This document shows positions 9,631 through 23,382 of a DNA stretch of 64,000 nucleotides, piece by piece. The DNA is from Lingula anatina (lineage: Eukaryota > Brachiopoda > Lingulata > Lingulida > Lingulidae). Positions within the stretch are counted from its first letter, which is position 1. Each line of letters begins with the position of its first letter. A program made the translations under genes and the position numbers. The notes beneath the pieces are model-generated. The model had not been told where the DNA came from, did not search any database, and saw only the letters and a list, made by a program, of their open reading frames with translations. The DNA lies in assembly GCF_001039355.2 (NCBI RefSeq), contig NW_019773836.1, positions 360,539 through 424,538 of the forward strand, given 5' to 3'.

Positions 9631-11651
9631 TTTATATAGAACGATAGTTTTATCGGAAATGAGTCTGAAGTTTCATAGAGAAAAAACTAAGCTGTTGTGA
9701 CGCGCAAAACCTAAGGGCAAATTTTAGGGTTTCTCTCTCCTCGTGCATTCTACACTTTTGAAATATTAAAGCCTTATTACCGGTGACAGGTTTCCGTTAC
9801 TTAGAGAAAGGAAACGCGTGAAGAGGAAGGTATTATTCTTTTATCGAACGCGGTTATTAGATTATGAAGATTAAAGGTGTATTTTGGCATCTGTTTGCGC
9901 AATACGGTTTCCTTATTTTTATAGCCGACAATATATAGGCGCACTAATTTAAAGTTGAAAACTTGAAAGCATTTCGTCATGGAATCCATACCGGGTGTAT
10001 GTGAAATATATGTGAAATAAATGTAAAAAAGGCCAGGCTACCATTCTTTATCCATTTTTCATATTTCATTTGCCACACTTCAAACAGCTACAAGTACACT
10101 TTTATTTTTCTTTATGATGCAATAACATAGTCATTAGATATACTATCTTCATTATTCTTTCTGTATGACACGGGGTGCAGATAGAAGTATTTTGCGCATT
10201 TAAACACCATGAAGAGCTCTTCAGACTACTTGTAGGTTATTTGATGAAGACGCACTTTAAAATTGGCTCTCTTGAGAAATATTTTGCATCTTTTTTCGGC
10301 ATCCAACTTATATTACATCAAATGCTCTAGATATGTAGCCAAAAACAGACATATAATATATATTTTTGTTATATTTTAGTATGTCAGTATTATTTACATT
10401 ATATGTTTTATGTCATTATATGTCTAGATGCACAGTCGAATACCTGTTATCATCAAAACGGGATCCCCAGGAATAATGCCAAATAATGTGAAATCTTACT
10501 CCTCTCCTTCCAATATCAACTTATACGCACACATCGTGCAGTTGGTGTTCACATAAGAAACCGTCCCTTCAGCGTTAATTTTCGTAACATTTCAATCCAC
10601 TGTGTTACTGTGTCGGATATTCCCCACCCTTTCATGTTTACCACTTCAGCTAACATTTTCCCTACCCTTTGTGACGCCATATTGAGATATACTGATATTC
10701 ATAAATCCCTCAGACACTTGGCCACCATCGATGACCTTTGCTAGGTGGTTCTGTAAATCTTGCAGGCTTTGCTTTTCTCGTGCTTGAGCTTGTAAATTGG
10801 TGGGAGTTTTGGTGCTTACCAGCCCCTTATGAAACTCATGCTGATAACTCGGCTTGCCGACGGGGTGAAGCACTCATTACTAGTCTTGCTAATAAAAAAG
10901 GGCGTCTACCGGTGAAAGAAGGAAAGTTTTCTTTTGAACAAGCTTCTGATATTTAAAATATTGAAACATTTGATGGTTAATTTGGTTGAAGATATATACA
11001 ATGTTCATGACCCAAAGTTCCAACGCCTTGCTTTGCTGTTAATGTTTTGAACGACTTAGGTAATTCGGTTTATCATTCAGTCTGATTGAAATGAATTTGC
11101 TGGAAATCATAGTTCAACTTTATCACGTTTTGGCTAGGTTCCCCACAGTTGTAACATCACTAATGTAGTTGTGCAGTGTTTTTGTTATTTGACGTGACTA
11201 TCATTACGTTTCCACAGGTCAAACAAGCGCAAACGTGTTAGTCAAAGCCGCTACACGCCAGTTAATTTAGAGAAATGAAAAGCTGCACAGCTAACAGAAG
11301 ATGCTAATCAAAAGGAGATCAACGAACGAAACGAGCTAAATTGTTAATTAGGCTTCGAATTTAGTACTTGCATCTGCATCATATAATTGATCTGAACGGA
11401 TGGTGTTTATCACAGCCTCCGTGATATGTTTAAATCTATTGTTTTGTGTAATGAATGCCTTCCTTCAGTGGCAATAAACAGTGGTTTTATATGCATGTTA
11501 TATTATTTGCAACACATGAGACACGGAACTAAAAATACTGCATTCTCCATATAATATATATGATGGCGCAATGGCGCATTGTGCAAGTGCCTCAATACTC
11601 TGTGATTTAAAGCCATAAGCGCATGTAATGGTATAACTAATCGACGTAGTC

Positions 11652-11652
<1 letters not shown>
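9631..11652. other. Non-coding interval, nothing recognised
   Basis: Scattered short frames on both strands (for example 10646-10873 minus and 10738-10956 plus) overlap each other and lack support. Confidence 0.5.

Positions 11653-11746
<94 letters not shown>
11653..11746. repeat. (TA)n microsatellite, about 94 bp
   Basis: Pure alternating TA. The YIYIYI frame across it is an artefact. Confidence 0.97.
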
Positions 11747-11748
<2 letters not shown>

Positions 11749-14700
11749 TGCTAACAATATTCAGTGTAAAAGTTTTCCGGATACGGTTTCAGAAATAATC
11801 AACGAGATTACACGTTGCCTTCCCTCCTTACTGCTATGACGTAAACTGAAATACCATGCAGAAATCACACGATTATCTAATCAAGGCCATTTTTTGGTTC
11901 CATTAATGCGCATAATGTCTCATGACATTAAAATATCCGGCGATGATTTCCATGAGGGCATATACTATTGGGATGTATGATATGCTTTTAAAATCATGCG
12001 CAATAACTAAAGACTTGCAGTCTTGATGATAGGAACAAAAAAAAAGCCATTCCGACCTGATAGTCTTGTTCATATCAGTGGGGAATCTTGGCTGAATTTT
12101 CAAAACCTGTAACAGTTCTGTGCTTAACGCATGATCTAAAGCTTTACCAGTGCCCTTTTAACACTAACTGACTAATCAAAATCCACGAACTTCTGTGAAT
12201 TGCTCGCCGCTGAGATAACTAGCTGATTCGAGCTCTCATTACTTTTCACGACATACCGGTAAATTGTTTTACACGCATTAGACGAAACATATAACGATAA
12301 AAGGAGAAGCAGTTTAGATCTAGTGTCAGTGTACTTAAAAGTGACACTGCCGCAATCAAAAGAAATAGTTTTAAGTGCTAAAATGTATATATAATATATA
12401 ATACCTAGCAGTTAGAGAGCCTTTAAATGTAAAAAGATTTCCATGCTCAATAAATTATTATTACTATTATTATTAAAATGTGCTAAGCAGTTGTAGCTTC
12501 TATTTATGTTAATAACAAAAAGCTACATGTATATCAGTGTTCTCAGATTGATGGGTTGGCCCTAGCTGGGCAGTTCTTCATCCAGCTTGGTTTTCTTTCA
12601 AAAGATATTCAGACAAAATCACACATTAACGATTTTGCTGTCTAGAGACCCAAGTCAATGTCTCACTTCCATCTTTAGTTAGTGACATGTATGCTGGTAT
12701 CTGACATCATTCACGACATTCAACGATCGCCCCGAGTCTCAGAGATTTCTTGGCACCAATTTCTATTGCCATCATGCTTCTGCCGTTCCTAGTAACAGAA
12801 CAAAGGCACGACGGTGTAAGGACACTGAGGTTTGTGTAACTGAAAGTCCGCCCTCCATTTAGTTATAATGGTTAGGGGAAGCCTGACCTAAGTGGGCCAA
12901 AATCTAGGGTGGGGCTTACCTGTACAAATGGATGGGAAGCGGACTCTTTATCATTAGGGACTCTCTGTCACGTTACGCCGGTACTGGTGTGTTAGCTTCC
13001 AGAAATCTCTGAAACTCGCGGTGCTACGGACGTTCTCTAGGCATAGAAAGAATCAATCTATGCCACATCATCTTCTAAATGAGAAACATGATTCGATCAC
13101 TTACAGATCTGATGGCTCAATTTGTTTGAATGTCAGAACGAGAGATGACCCAGTATAGACCGACGCACCGATCGCATTGACAACTATCCCTAACCCGCCA
13201 TCGAGAACAAATGGAAAATGTGCCGGAAACCAATGAGTGAAGTTCAACTGAAAAAAAATCTGGGTGCAATTCCATTAGCAATTCGAGAAAATTTCCGTAA
13301 TTTCCTTGGGGAAATTAATACATAGTACAGCAGATTATCCGCAAAAATTGTGTGATGATCGCGGTATTAATGCCGACTTCTCGCAATATGTGTGATAATT
13401 TGCGTCCCTAGACCTCAATATTCAATACGATTAAGAGTAATTTAGCAATGAGACGGATGTTTGGGTGTTTTAAATTTCAAAAAGTGACTGGAAAATATTG
13501 AAACACGAGATTATTGATTGTCAAGTACAAAAAACATGAGCAATCACATGCACGATCCTCTTTTAACAGACTTACGCCACTAATTTCCAATTTTCCAATC
13601 TCGCAGTAATCCCACACACAAAAATAAATGTTTTTTGTTGATTAAGGGATGACTCACGGCGAGGGAAATAGAATGTAGAGAGTTTCCTTCATTCTGCAAG
13701 GTGATTGACATCGTTTACAGGTGTTTTGAATCATCTACCTGCAGGCTTAATTACTGGGCATCGCTAAGCCAAACTCCTCTCTTAACTGTTCACCGGAATA
13801 AACATGTCTGTATATCAATATATCGCAGTGTATTAACTAACCACACTTGCAACAGCTAAAGGTCTATGCAGAACACTCTATGAAGATAGAAGCGACCTAG
13901 AAGCAAGTGAAAAAATTAATTTAAACGCTTATAATTTTCGAAATTTTACACATATCTAATACTGTTTGATAAAAATCTTGGATTGGATTATTTCTTTCTT
14001 CGGTCATGTGTGCTGTTCTCATGAAAATTGACAGCCTGTGAAAAAAAGAAAATCCACAGTCACATAATTGCAGAGTGAATCTCTTAGAAAATTGCACTGC
14101 TATACGAAATGTCCAGTACGGCAACAGAAAAAGATAATCATATACTCACCGACTTGGAAGGCCTATAAGAGAGAGAGGTCAGGGCAATTTTACAACCAGC
14201 TCGTTAACTCGGAAAAACCAGGCGAGAGGTTAACGCAGAAACGCGTGGCTGTACTTTAAAATCGCCCCTTTTAGCTGTGAAAACATACGGCGACTTCGGT
14301 GGCAATAACAGACAAAATGCTATTCAAACACGGTTGAAATCAATCGCAGTGGCTCACCTCACTCTTGGGTCACTTGGGCAATGTTTTTACCTCGCGGTAT
14401 TTTGCAGCACATAAAATCCCACAGGCACATGTAATAGTTTATATCACCAATCCAGTAAAATGTGAGCTTAAAATATCTGCGATATACAATGGGAGGCAGC
14501 CTGTTTACACAAGATGCATTGTACGCCTACAGGAAAGCACCACAAAATCTCGTCATGACGATGAGTAGCTGCGATACTCCTTTTTTCATAATTTTATCCT
14601 TGGATGATGGGGCCCAGGTCTATGGGATAACCAGATAAAAAAGGTTGCCCCAAATTTTATCATACGGCCTACCGGTTGTTTATGGTCAGCGATAATTTGT

Positions 14701-17700
14701 AACAGTTTTTTTCAGAATCTCCTACATTCGTAAACCCGGGTAAGTATATGGGCCATGTCTTGTCTTTTCGCCAGTATATAAGAGCTTCGACACTGCATGC
14801 ACTAGAATGACGTGCCTATGGTACAATACAGCAATGAATGGACTACACAGGAGTGGGAATTATTTTGGCCAGAGGTCGAACTAACCAGCACCGTTTTTTT
14901 TTTTTTCAAACGGTCAGTAAAGCACATCTCATGTTTAAGTCACGTTTCAAAGCCCGTTGGATTAAATGAACATGATATTTCATACGGTTCTTTAGTACCA
15001 AAGGCATTCAATGCTCGAGCCTTACGTCGACGAATGCTGGAAAATTGATATAACTGGGTATACCGTGCCTTGCCAGAGGAAAAACACTTTACGTGAATTA
15101 AATACGCTTTTATTTTCATCACGTTTTTAAATATTGCACAGTTGTCTTTATCCTAACCTTCAGCTATACCTTAAGTGTGGATATTTAGTTCTATATTTAG
15201 ATGTTATATTATAAAAACAAGAAAACACTTATCTCCGCTGATTTATCTTTTATCCTACTGCGCGAAAATGGAAAGATAACATCAATATTATTAAAGTCGG
15301 CCAACAAGGGTTTAATGCCATTCCCACGTACATATAAAAAGTACGTGATAACAAAATTGATAAAAGAGGTTGAAAAAATAACGCTTTACGCAGATTCTAA
15401 AGTGGAATAATGTGCATTGTAAACCAGGCTGAACTTTAACTTGAACTTTTGTGAAATAAGCAGCACGGGATATTCATTGTTTATCAAAACATTATGGACT
15501 CGGATATATTATTTCAGGGAGAAGCCACGATAGAGGAAAAAACAAATATCCACTTACGCTTAGTCACCTTACACATTATATGCACTTGAAAAGTAAACCA
15601 ATGTAAATATGAATTGTGTATATGGATATAACTTAAAATCACTGTACTGCACTGCACTCTAGCTTACTTGGCAGCACAGATGCATTTACATCGTATATGT
15701 ACTAACCATTATCAAAAATCGGTAAATCACGGTCGACTAACACATCATACATCATACTGCCCACACCTGTGTATAGCCGTTGTTGGTGACCGGCTACTAC
15801 AATGTTTATTTAGTGTAGCACCAGGTCACACCAGTTAATCAATGTACATTATCTATATATCATGGTAGTTTTACATAGCAGCCTTTCTAATAATGCTCGC
15901 TCAAGCAGCTCGGGCATACAAAATAATTATTGTAAGCAGAGTCATTGCGGGTCACTCTAGCAGCTAATTTGCCCATTCTGCGCGTTATTGACAAAAAGTA
16001 ATTGAATTTTGATTCAGTAATTTGGAATAATTCATAGTGGTATTTGTCAATAAAACAGGTTCTTTTGTTCGTAAAAAAAGCACACCTAAGGGCTTACATT
16101 CAGCATCAAGTAAACTCGCGTCAAAGGCCGCTGTAGATCGGGCAAACCTTTACGTATGTGTAAACGTGATATTATTCATAATGGCTTTCGAATGTTAAAT
16201 TCTCTTCCAACTTCACGCACTTAAGATATATGAAACTGTAATGTCTGAAATGGGACGGGGTTATACTGAACATGTTTTTCACTATTGAAACCTATAACTT
16301 GCTCTGAGTATCTTATTATATTTTATCAACTAATATATAAAGATTCCCCTTCTATTAACACGCAGTACGTAAGGTATGATTGACTTTTATCCTGAATTTT
16401 CATCAACTATGAAGAATACAGACAAAAAGTGGTATCAGTTCTGTCTCTGGGGCAGCATCACCCTTCTATATGTGCAAGTTCTCAGAATAAATGATAAATA
16501 ACTTACCTTATATCTACTGATTTACCTCAATAATGGATTGTTAAAGTGGTCTGCTATGTAATTTGCGACGTTCCTGCTTTCCCTATTTCAAGGGATCACG
16601 TTCACGTTGAAGCGTAGAGCTAATTCCGATTTGAATAGAGAACGTTGTTAATTCACTGCCTTCAGTTCAATATTCACAGGGAATTTCAAAATCACTCAAC
16701 ATTAAATTCCAATCCAACGAGCACTTCATTAATCGACTCCATAGTTCCAACTGAACGCCATGTCACAGTGAAGACGCTTGGGATTGAGAACAGGGGCCGT
16801 ACTTGCAGTACATTTCGATGAACTGTGGTAACGTCTTGCTGTGTGTCGATTCAGGAACAATGTCGCCTTGGGAAATTTAAAATATATTTAACGCTACTTA
16901 TTCAGCCTTCACGGCACCGCCATTCTCAACGCACGGCTTTTTGCTAAGGCTCTTCTAAATGATCTGTTAATGTAAGGCGATATAGATATAAATAAGCTGG
17001 CGTAGAATACGGATGCGGGCCAATGGTCAAATTGTATGGAGGGTTATGTTTTCTGATGGTAATTCAAATAAATTGCTTCTCGTGGAATTATCAGACATTT
17101 CGCTCATTACATGCGCTATGGCAAAACTGTTTACGCCAGGGCGGCGAATTGCACATGACGATAAAAAGACAGAGTCATTTAATAAACAAAGCGCGCTTTT
17201 TCATGGAAAGCAGAATCAATTGCTGAATGGAGTTTCCTTCCGGCTGGTGAACCGAAGGTTTAGTTGATAAAGAATAAAAGCCAGCCTCATGGAATTATCA
17301 GTAAAAACTGACAATGAACCAAAATTGATGTATTTGTGCTAAACAGCGCGTGACCAGGTTTTAGAGACACCATCTGTACTTTATTATTATTTAATAAAGT
17401 TGGCATTCGTAAATAATAGAAGTTGGGATTTATCTATGGACCTGATTTGTCTGCAAGTTTTACATACGATCTAAACTCATAAATATAATGTACGTCGACA
17501 CTCGTATGTTATTACAGAAGAACCCATGTAGAAAGCATCTTTGGTCTCTATCCAGCAGAGAGAGGCTGGCTTAATTCAGCTCCACCTAACAAGACTGACT
17601 GCAATTGTGCTCAAAAGTAATCAATCAAACGACTTGTAGCGTGTCTATGTGCATGTATACATTGTGTAAAGGTTTAGACTTGCGACATAAGGTTTTCTAG

Positions 17701-18426
17701 TTGCTTTGCATTTTGCTATGAATTAACGTAATCAGTTTTCTTGTTTGATATCGCATCAAGCTAAAGAAGGTCGACCCATTGTAAACAGCCCTAATTTTCT
17801 TTAGACAATCTGTATGCAAACGGAAGGCAGGGTTTAACACTGCTATCAGTATATCCGGCAAGGTTTTCTTAGAAACCACGCATTCAAGATTGAGGTTCTT
17901 AGAATGTACTTGTGTATCAAAGGCAAAGCCTAATGAAGGCATCTTGACAACAGACAGATATTTTCTGAGTGATGGCCTTATAACACACAATTCAATTAGA
18001 TTGGCAATTGCATTGTGTAAAAAATTGTCTAACGGCAATGCCATAGTTTTATAACATTCAATGTTTTTTATTCCTTAACTAGTACACACTTACCTGGACG
18101 GTGTAAAAAGGACGTTATATCTTACCAAACCTGATTAGGGACATTTAAAAAGAATACTTCAAATGCGACATCATTGCAGTTTACATAAAACCTCTCAAAG
18201 CGTTTATTCAAGAACATTTCTTCAGAGGGTCCTGTTTTTTTCTTTTTGTGGGAGGGTGGGGGTTGTAGAGAGCTTGTGGCTACTTCGAAAATGATCTACA
18301 TGTAGATAGATTTCTGCAGCATAACCCAGATTNCGACTCCGAGTTTCACGGGCATACCCAGAAGGTATGCCCGATCGTCAGGAGGTTTATTTGAAAATAA
18401 GGTTGTCATATGGTTCATCATCATCA
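11747..18426. other. Long non-coding interval
   Basis: No exon or RNA gene that I can support in 6.7 kb. The only structure noticed is the degenerate inverted repeat at 12731-13020. A single N lies at 18333. Confidence 0.5.
12731..13020. repeat. Degenerate inverted-repeat element
   Basis: CCGAGTCTCAGAGATTTCT near 12732 is imperfectly inverted as AGAAATCTCTGAAACTCGCG (ending 13020). An inner pair is AAAGTCCGC/GCGGACTCTT with CCATTTAG/CAAATGGATGG. It is probably an old MITE. Confidence 0.35.
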
Positions 18427-18665
18427 TCATTTAGAGCCTATAGTGATCCACTGTTGGACAAAGGCCTCAGCATGCTTTTTCCATTGTTTCCTATCCTGAG
18501 CCTCAGAGTTCCAGTTTGGCCAAGGTTTCTTCTTCCAAGACTTCCAGTAGTCATCTAATTCATCCCTCCATCGTTTGACCGGCCTTCCTCTTTTTCTTTG
18601 TCTATACCTTGGGGTCCATTCTGTAAGCCTGATATATGGTTGTCGTAAATTTGAGGCAAATGCGT
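18427..18665 (-). pseudogene. Non-LTR retrotransposon reverse transcriptase, C-terminal fragment
   Basis: Read on the minus strand, an open stretch from 18665 to a TGA at 18429-18427 encodes a typical C-terminal tail of a LINE-type polyprotein. In order it has YIRLTEWTPRYRQRKRGRP, then VKRWRDELDDYWKSWKK, then SEAQDRKQWKKHAEAFVQQW and ITIGSK before the stop. The RGRP..RW.DEL block, the A.DR..W spacing and EAFVQQW are characteristic of these elements. Upstream the frame meets a stop near 18667, so only the last 79 or so codons survive: a 5'-truncated, dead copy. The stop codon merges into a TGA/ATG trinucleotide tail (plus-strand CATCATCATCAT at about 18417-18429), so there is almost no 3' UTR. 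The clade (RTE, Jockey or another) is not resolved. Confidence 0.8.
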
Positions 18666-19579
18666 TTTACAATGGGGGTTTCTTTCAGCGGCCTGTTGGT
18701 CTTAGTATCTGAAACGGTCACGAAGTTGGCATACTGATTCCAAATGCCGTCTCATATTGTAAAAGGAGCGACTCACATAACTTGAAGGCTTGCAGTGACA
18801 GGGTAGCATTTTTCAACAACAGTAGAAACATGCTTGCCTAGATAATGTCCTTACTCTTTTGAAATAATCATTTCTTTAAAAAAATAGACATAAACCAATA
18901 TTTTGATGACTGTAATATTGACAGAATTGCATCATTCTGTCTCTTTTTTTTCTCTCTCATCGGTTTATCGTTTTGCGTTGAACATTTATGTCATGTTATT
19001 TTTATAAAGTCTGTCTACAGTATTTTCTCAACAGCATGGAAGTAATGTATCATTGGGTTTGGTTATATTTAGTTACGCGCGGTTTCTATTTATGACAAAT
19101 ATGGATTGTTCATGGTCGTTACACTTTGCATTTTTAAAAGTATCTATCCTGCATCTGATGTAAGTTCACCTATTCTTGATAAGGAGTGCATAGTAGTTAT
19201 TGTTTCACATATATACATCTTATAAACATGGGATAAGGTAGTGCATTGCAGATGCCATTTGTGGTGGTCGCCAAAACAGAAAACGGCAATGTCACGATTA
19301 CGGTGCCCATTATACTTGCCCCGTTGAGTTGTCCTAACGGTAGAATGAGACTAAAAGACCGGTTTATGAAATTGGACTCTGTGTGATGGGTAACTTCTGA
19401 GCTGGTTTAGAATAACGATTTTTCTATCAAAATGTTCAGTCGGGATCAATAGGGCGACCGAGGAAGCCGCGGCATTAACTGGAGATAACGTTCAGTTGGA
19501 GGCAAATCGATGAAAATCTAATTTAATGACATTGCATTCAAATTGCAAAAACATCCTTGTTAGAGAGAGGCAGAGTGCG

Positions 19580-19582
<3 letters not shown>

Positions 19583-19630
<48 letters not shown>
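19583..19630. repeat. (GA)n microsatellite
   Basis: Pure GA run of about 48 bases. Confidence 0.95.
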
Positions 19631-19633
<3 letters not shown>

Positions 19634-21610
19634 GCAAAAGGGACAAAAGTAAATAGTTGATGTGTTTTTCAGATTGACATTTTGTTTTCATCCCTCTGCT
19701 TTAAAGATACATAGAAGTCGGATTCTAAATTACTTTAAAGAATTGTAAACTGCTTAAAGAAGCGGTCGTTGTTGAATATGTATGAGTGATGGATCCGATC
19801 TTCACAATCGACGTTAGCATGTCACTTGGAACAAGAGCGATATTTGATGGCTATTTCATGCCTGTTAGAGGCTCTGCTAGACCATTAATGTGCAATTTAT
19901 TCAACTGGAAAAGTCACTGCGTTTTGACAAAAGACATCAAAGCAGACAAAAATCAATTCACCGAATTAGATGGAAGACTGGATGTACGGTTGCGAATTTT
20001 AATTGCTTGGGTTCATGTATAAAAACATAAATCATCAACAATACCTGCAAATTATTAATAAAAGTGACAAATAAGAGAGCGAAAAAGAAAAAAGTTTTAT
20101 AACATCACGCTATTATAATATGCCAAGTAATTTCTAATCTAAAAGTATAAGCTATAAAGAATACTACCCTAGACGTTATTAAATAAATATAACGACAGAA
20201 AATTTAAGACATATATGATAACGAAAAAGGTAACGACCAAAATGGTTACATATATAATCTATAAAACGATCAGTTACAAAAAGAAAACAATGGAATGTTA
20301 ACATACCACACATGTAAATTACCTGAAATCTTGTTAGATTTTTGTATCACATATCCTTCACTGTGCTCTTGTTCTCGACTGATTTCACATTCGGAAAATA
20401 AAAATACCAACATATTGAAACTAAATGTCACATATCTGCACCATTAGAGTTTTTTCATAATTGAGCGCATGCGCACTTTCAATTTACCGGCTGCCGTCTC
20501 GTCGATAAAATAGAAAGAAACGTACGAAATTTAAGCTAATGTTATGAAATCGGCAAGAGTTTGGATCGAGGTCATTTAGACAACCTAAGAATTCTTCTCC
20601 CGAAGGACATGCCCAAAATCTATTTTTTGATTAAGCAGTATCGTCTGGGTCTAAGGAATATGTTGAATATACTTTTTAAAACCTGTCAGTGAGAACATAT
20701 CTGATTTTCTGTTTTGTGGCTTCTTGATAATGTCCACTGAATCTCTCAGCATCTATCAGTTTTTTATGCAATGCAAATAAATAAATGAGTACATCAGTGA
20801 GTGAATGAATGCATAAACTAACAAATAAGCATTATAAGCTGACTAAGACCAGAAACAAGAATTACGAGTTAAGATATCCCTGTTCACCATTTAAAATAGG
20901 GCCGAACTGCATTCAGAAATCTGATCTGTTTCTGGCAAAGGACAGGCAGCAAACGACCTTCGTCTTTCTCACAATTAATAACACTTAACAATGCACCCTT
21001 ACCAAGAGACATACAAGTTGCCGCTTTTTTAGTATGATAAAAGGTATTACCATCCATTGTTTCCCTCCGCGCTTTTATTAAGTAGCATTTTAAGGCACAG
21101 GTTAATATATTATTCACACTATGTAAAAATGAAAAAAGGTGACGACACTAACCATAATATAATTTGAAATAGTGACAATGACTGAAACCAAGATTCACTG
21201 GATGACGAGTAGGATGGGATTTCAGAAAATGCGACAGAGAAGACGTCCAGTCGATCACACAGGATGCATTTGCAACTGTCGCAGCATCCATGAACTGAAG
21301 GTATGCAATCGATTAATGAGTCCAAGAGTTTATATTTCGTAATAGGAGCTATTTCGAGCATTTCCGGTCGTTTTTTAAAGATTTTTTTTTTGCAAATATC
21401 TTATCTTGAGTTTTTACGGGCTATTGTAGATCGTGGGATGCGCCTAAAACGTTGAAGAATTAAGTCCCTCCAACTGAACCAGATTATATTTAGCTGTAAA
21501 TGGAACCTTTGGAAGGCTTTTCTTAAATGTCGAAGACAAAACCTGGACTAGATGCAAAATTAATACCGCAGATGGGGGATTAGAAGCAGCCTTAGATATC
21601 CCAGAAATCC

Positions 21611-21650
21611 CAGTGGCGGACCCAGGATTTGCCGAGGGGAGTGAGAGCCA
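21611..21650 (+). repeat. CAGTGGCGGACCCAGG-type element terminus
   Basis: CAGTGGCGGACCCAGGATTT closely matches the 5' end of the GGCGGATCC-family elements, but the following body differs. It may be a fragment or a related family. The far end was not found. Confidence 0.4.
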
Positions 21651-23338
21651 AGGATGAAAAATAAATTGCTTGACAAATATTAAATATATTTACAAAAACA
21701 TAAATTAATTACCAATAAAGCTACGGTATCTTTTCGTAGTTTTCGAAGTGCATCTCATACCTCATTTCAAAATTAGAGGGCTTTTTTTGCGCAAGGTGAT
21801 AACAGTATCCTAAAGAATGTGTTCAACATTCATTTATAACAAAAAAATTATTAAAAAGATATAGGAATTTCATTTCATTTCGAGGTAAATCAGCTAGCAG
21901 TAAAGGGTCTCGTATTATTAAGGTTGGGGAATTGCTGAAATATGTTGTTTTTTTTGTGTGTGTGATGAAAAATTGCTCGTTTATTGCTTACGTTTTGTTC
22001 ATTTGGTGCATGGTTGTACTATATGGACTTCAGCCAGGGAGAAAGTGTAGTGTCAGGCTGTGTCCTTCTTGGTTCCGCCGATTTGTCTGACAGATACTCG
22101 TGACAGCATCGATCTTTTCCAGCATTAACACCCGAGGAAGAAGATCTTTTGGTTATCCTAAAACAACATTGTAAAAGTCAAACGCCCTGAACCTACTGTT
22201 AACCTGACTCCAGTGGGAAGCGGGGTGCCGCATAACAGTAAGCCAACATACTAAATCGATATAAAAATTAACACCAATATCTATAGTTCTAAATGTGTAC
22301 CACAATAGGAGTCGATATTTATTTGTTTCCGTATCTTGATAAAATACCTTCAGTCTGAACCTGAGGTTCGTCCATGTTCAAACCGAAGTCCTTCTTTCAA
22401 AAGGTGCCCTGGACTGTGTTTTTATTGTGGCAAGAAGGTCAAAATCATTTGTTTTTTTTTTTATTTAGGATATAATCGAAATGTCGACCATGGGGTTTGA
22501 ATTGAACAAGAGGATAATCGTGACGTAATACCTCCATTATAGGGCCTACAATTAAAATTATGTTGTGTAGTTTAATTCCATATGTGTTCATCTGATAATC
22601 ATTAGGCTTCGTTTGATGTGATACAAAGGATATACAACTGAATTAATTGTGTAGAATAAAAATATCACATTTAGGTAATAAGTGTTAAAAAATGGTTATA
22701 TCAGCCACGAACATGGGCGTAAAAAGATTTCGCCATTACGAAATCCTCAAATTGAGGATTTACACAAAAGATTTAACACCCATCTTTATATTCTGTTGCC
22801 AATATACAGGCATCTGGTCAGCAAGGAAAGAGAGAGAGAGAGAGAGGACATTTCTTTCCCTAGTTCATGCTTGGTTTTCTTGTTGTCTAAGCATTCTACA
22901 AAGAATAATCGAATTCGAATACCATTTGAGAAGAATTGCAATGTTTTTATGTATTATTTGGAAAGAAATGAGGATGCAGGACATGACGTGAACCAGTCCT
23001 TTGATGTGTATTTTGTAAGAATTTTTCCTGTTCTTGTCTGTCTTTAACATTATAAGTTAGCTAACTAATATTTATCATGAACAGAAACCTAAACAAATGA
23101 ATTCTATTATTGTTCCACAGATAAGTAGGAAGTGACGTATGTTAATTTCGTTACTAAACATGATTACAGTCAGTTAATATAACCAAATTGGCGTCATTTC
23201 AAAAGAAAAATCTATATTACTTGACAACCTCGTACGACAATATAAAATCTCACTACCATGGTCCAGTCAGTTATACAATAATGATTTGGTAATAAAAGGT
23301 ACAACTGCTAAGTAACAAAACTTCTCACCATATGCTTA

Positions 23339-23339
<1 letters not shown>

Positions 23340-23380
<41 letters not shown>
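23340..23380. repeat. (AAT)n microsatellite
   Basis: About 13 uninterrupted AAT units. Confidence 0.95.
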
Positions 23381-23382
<2 letters not shown>

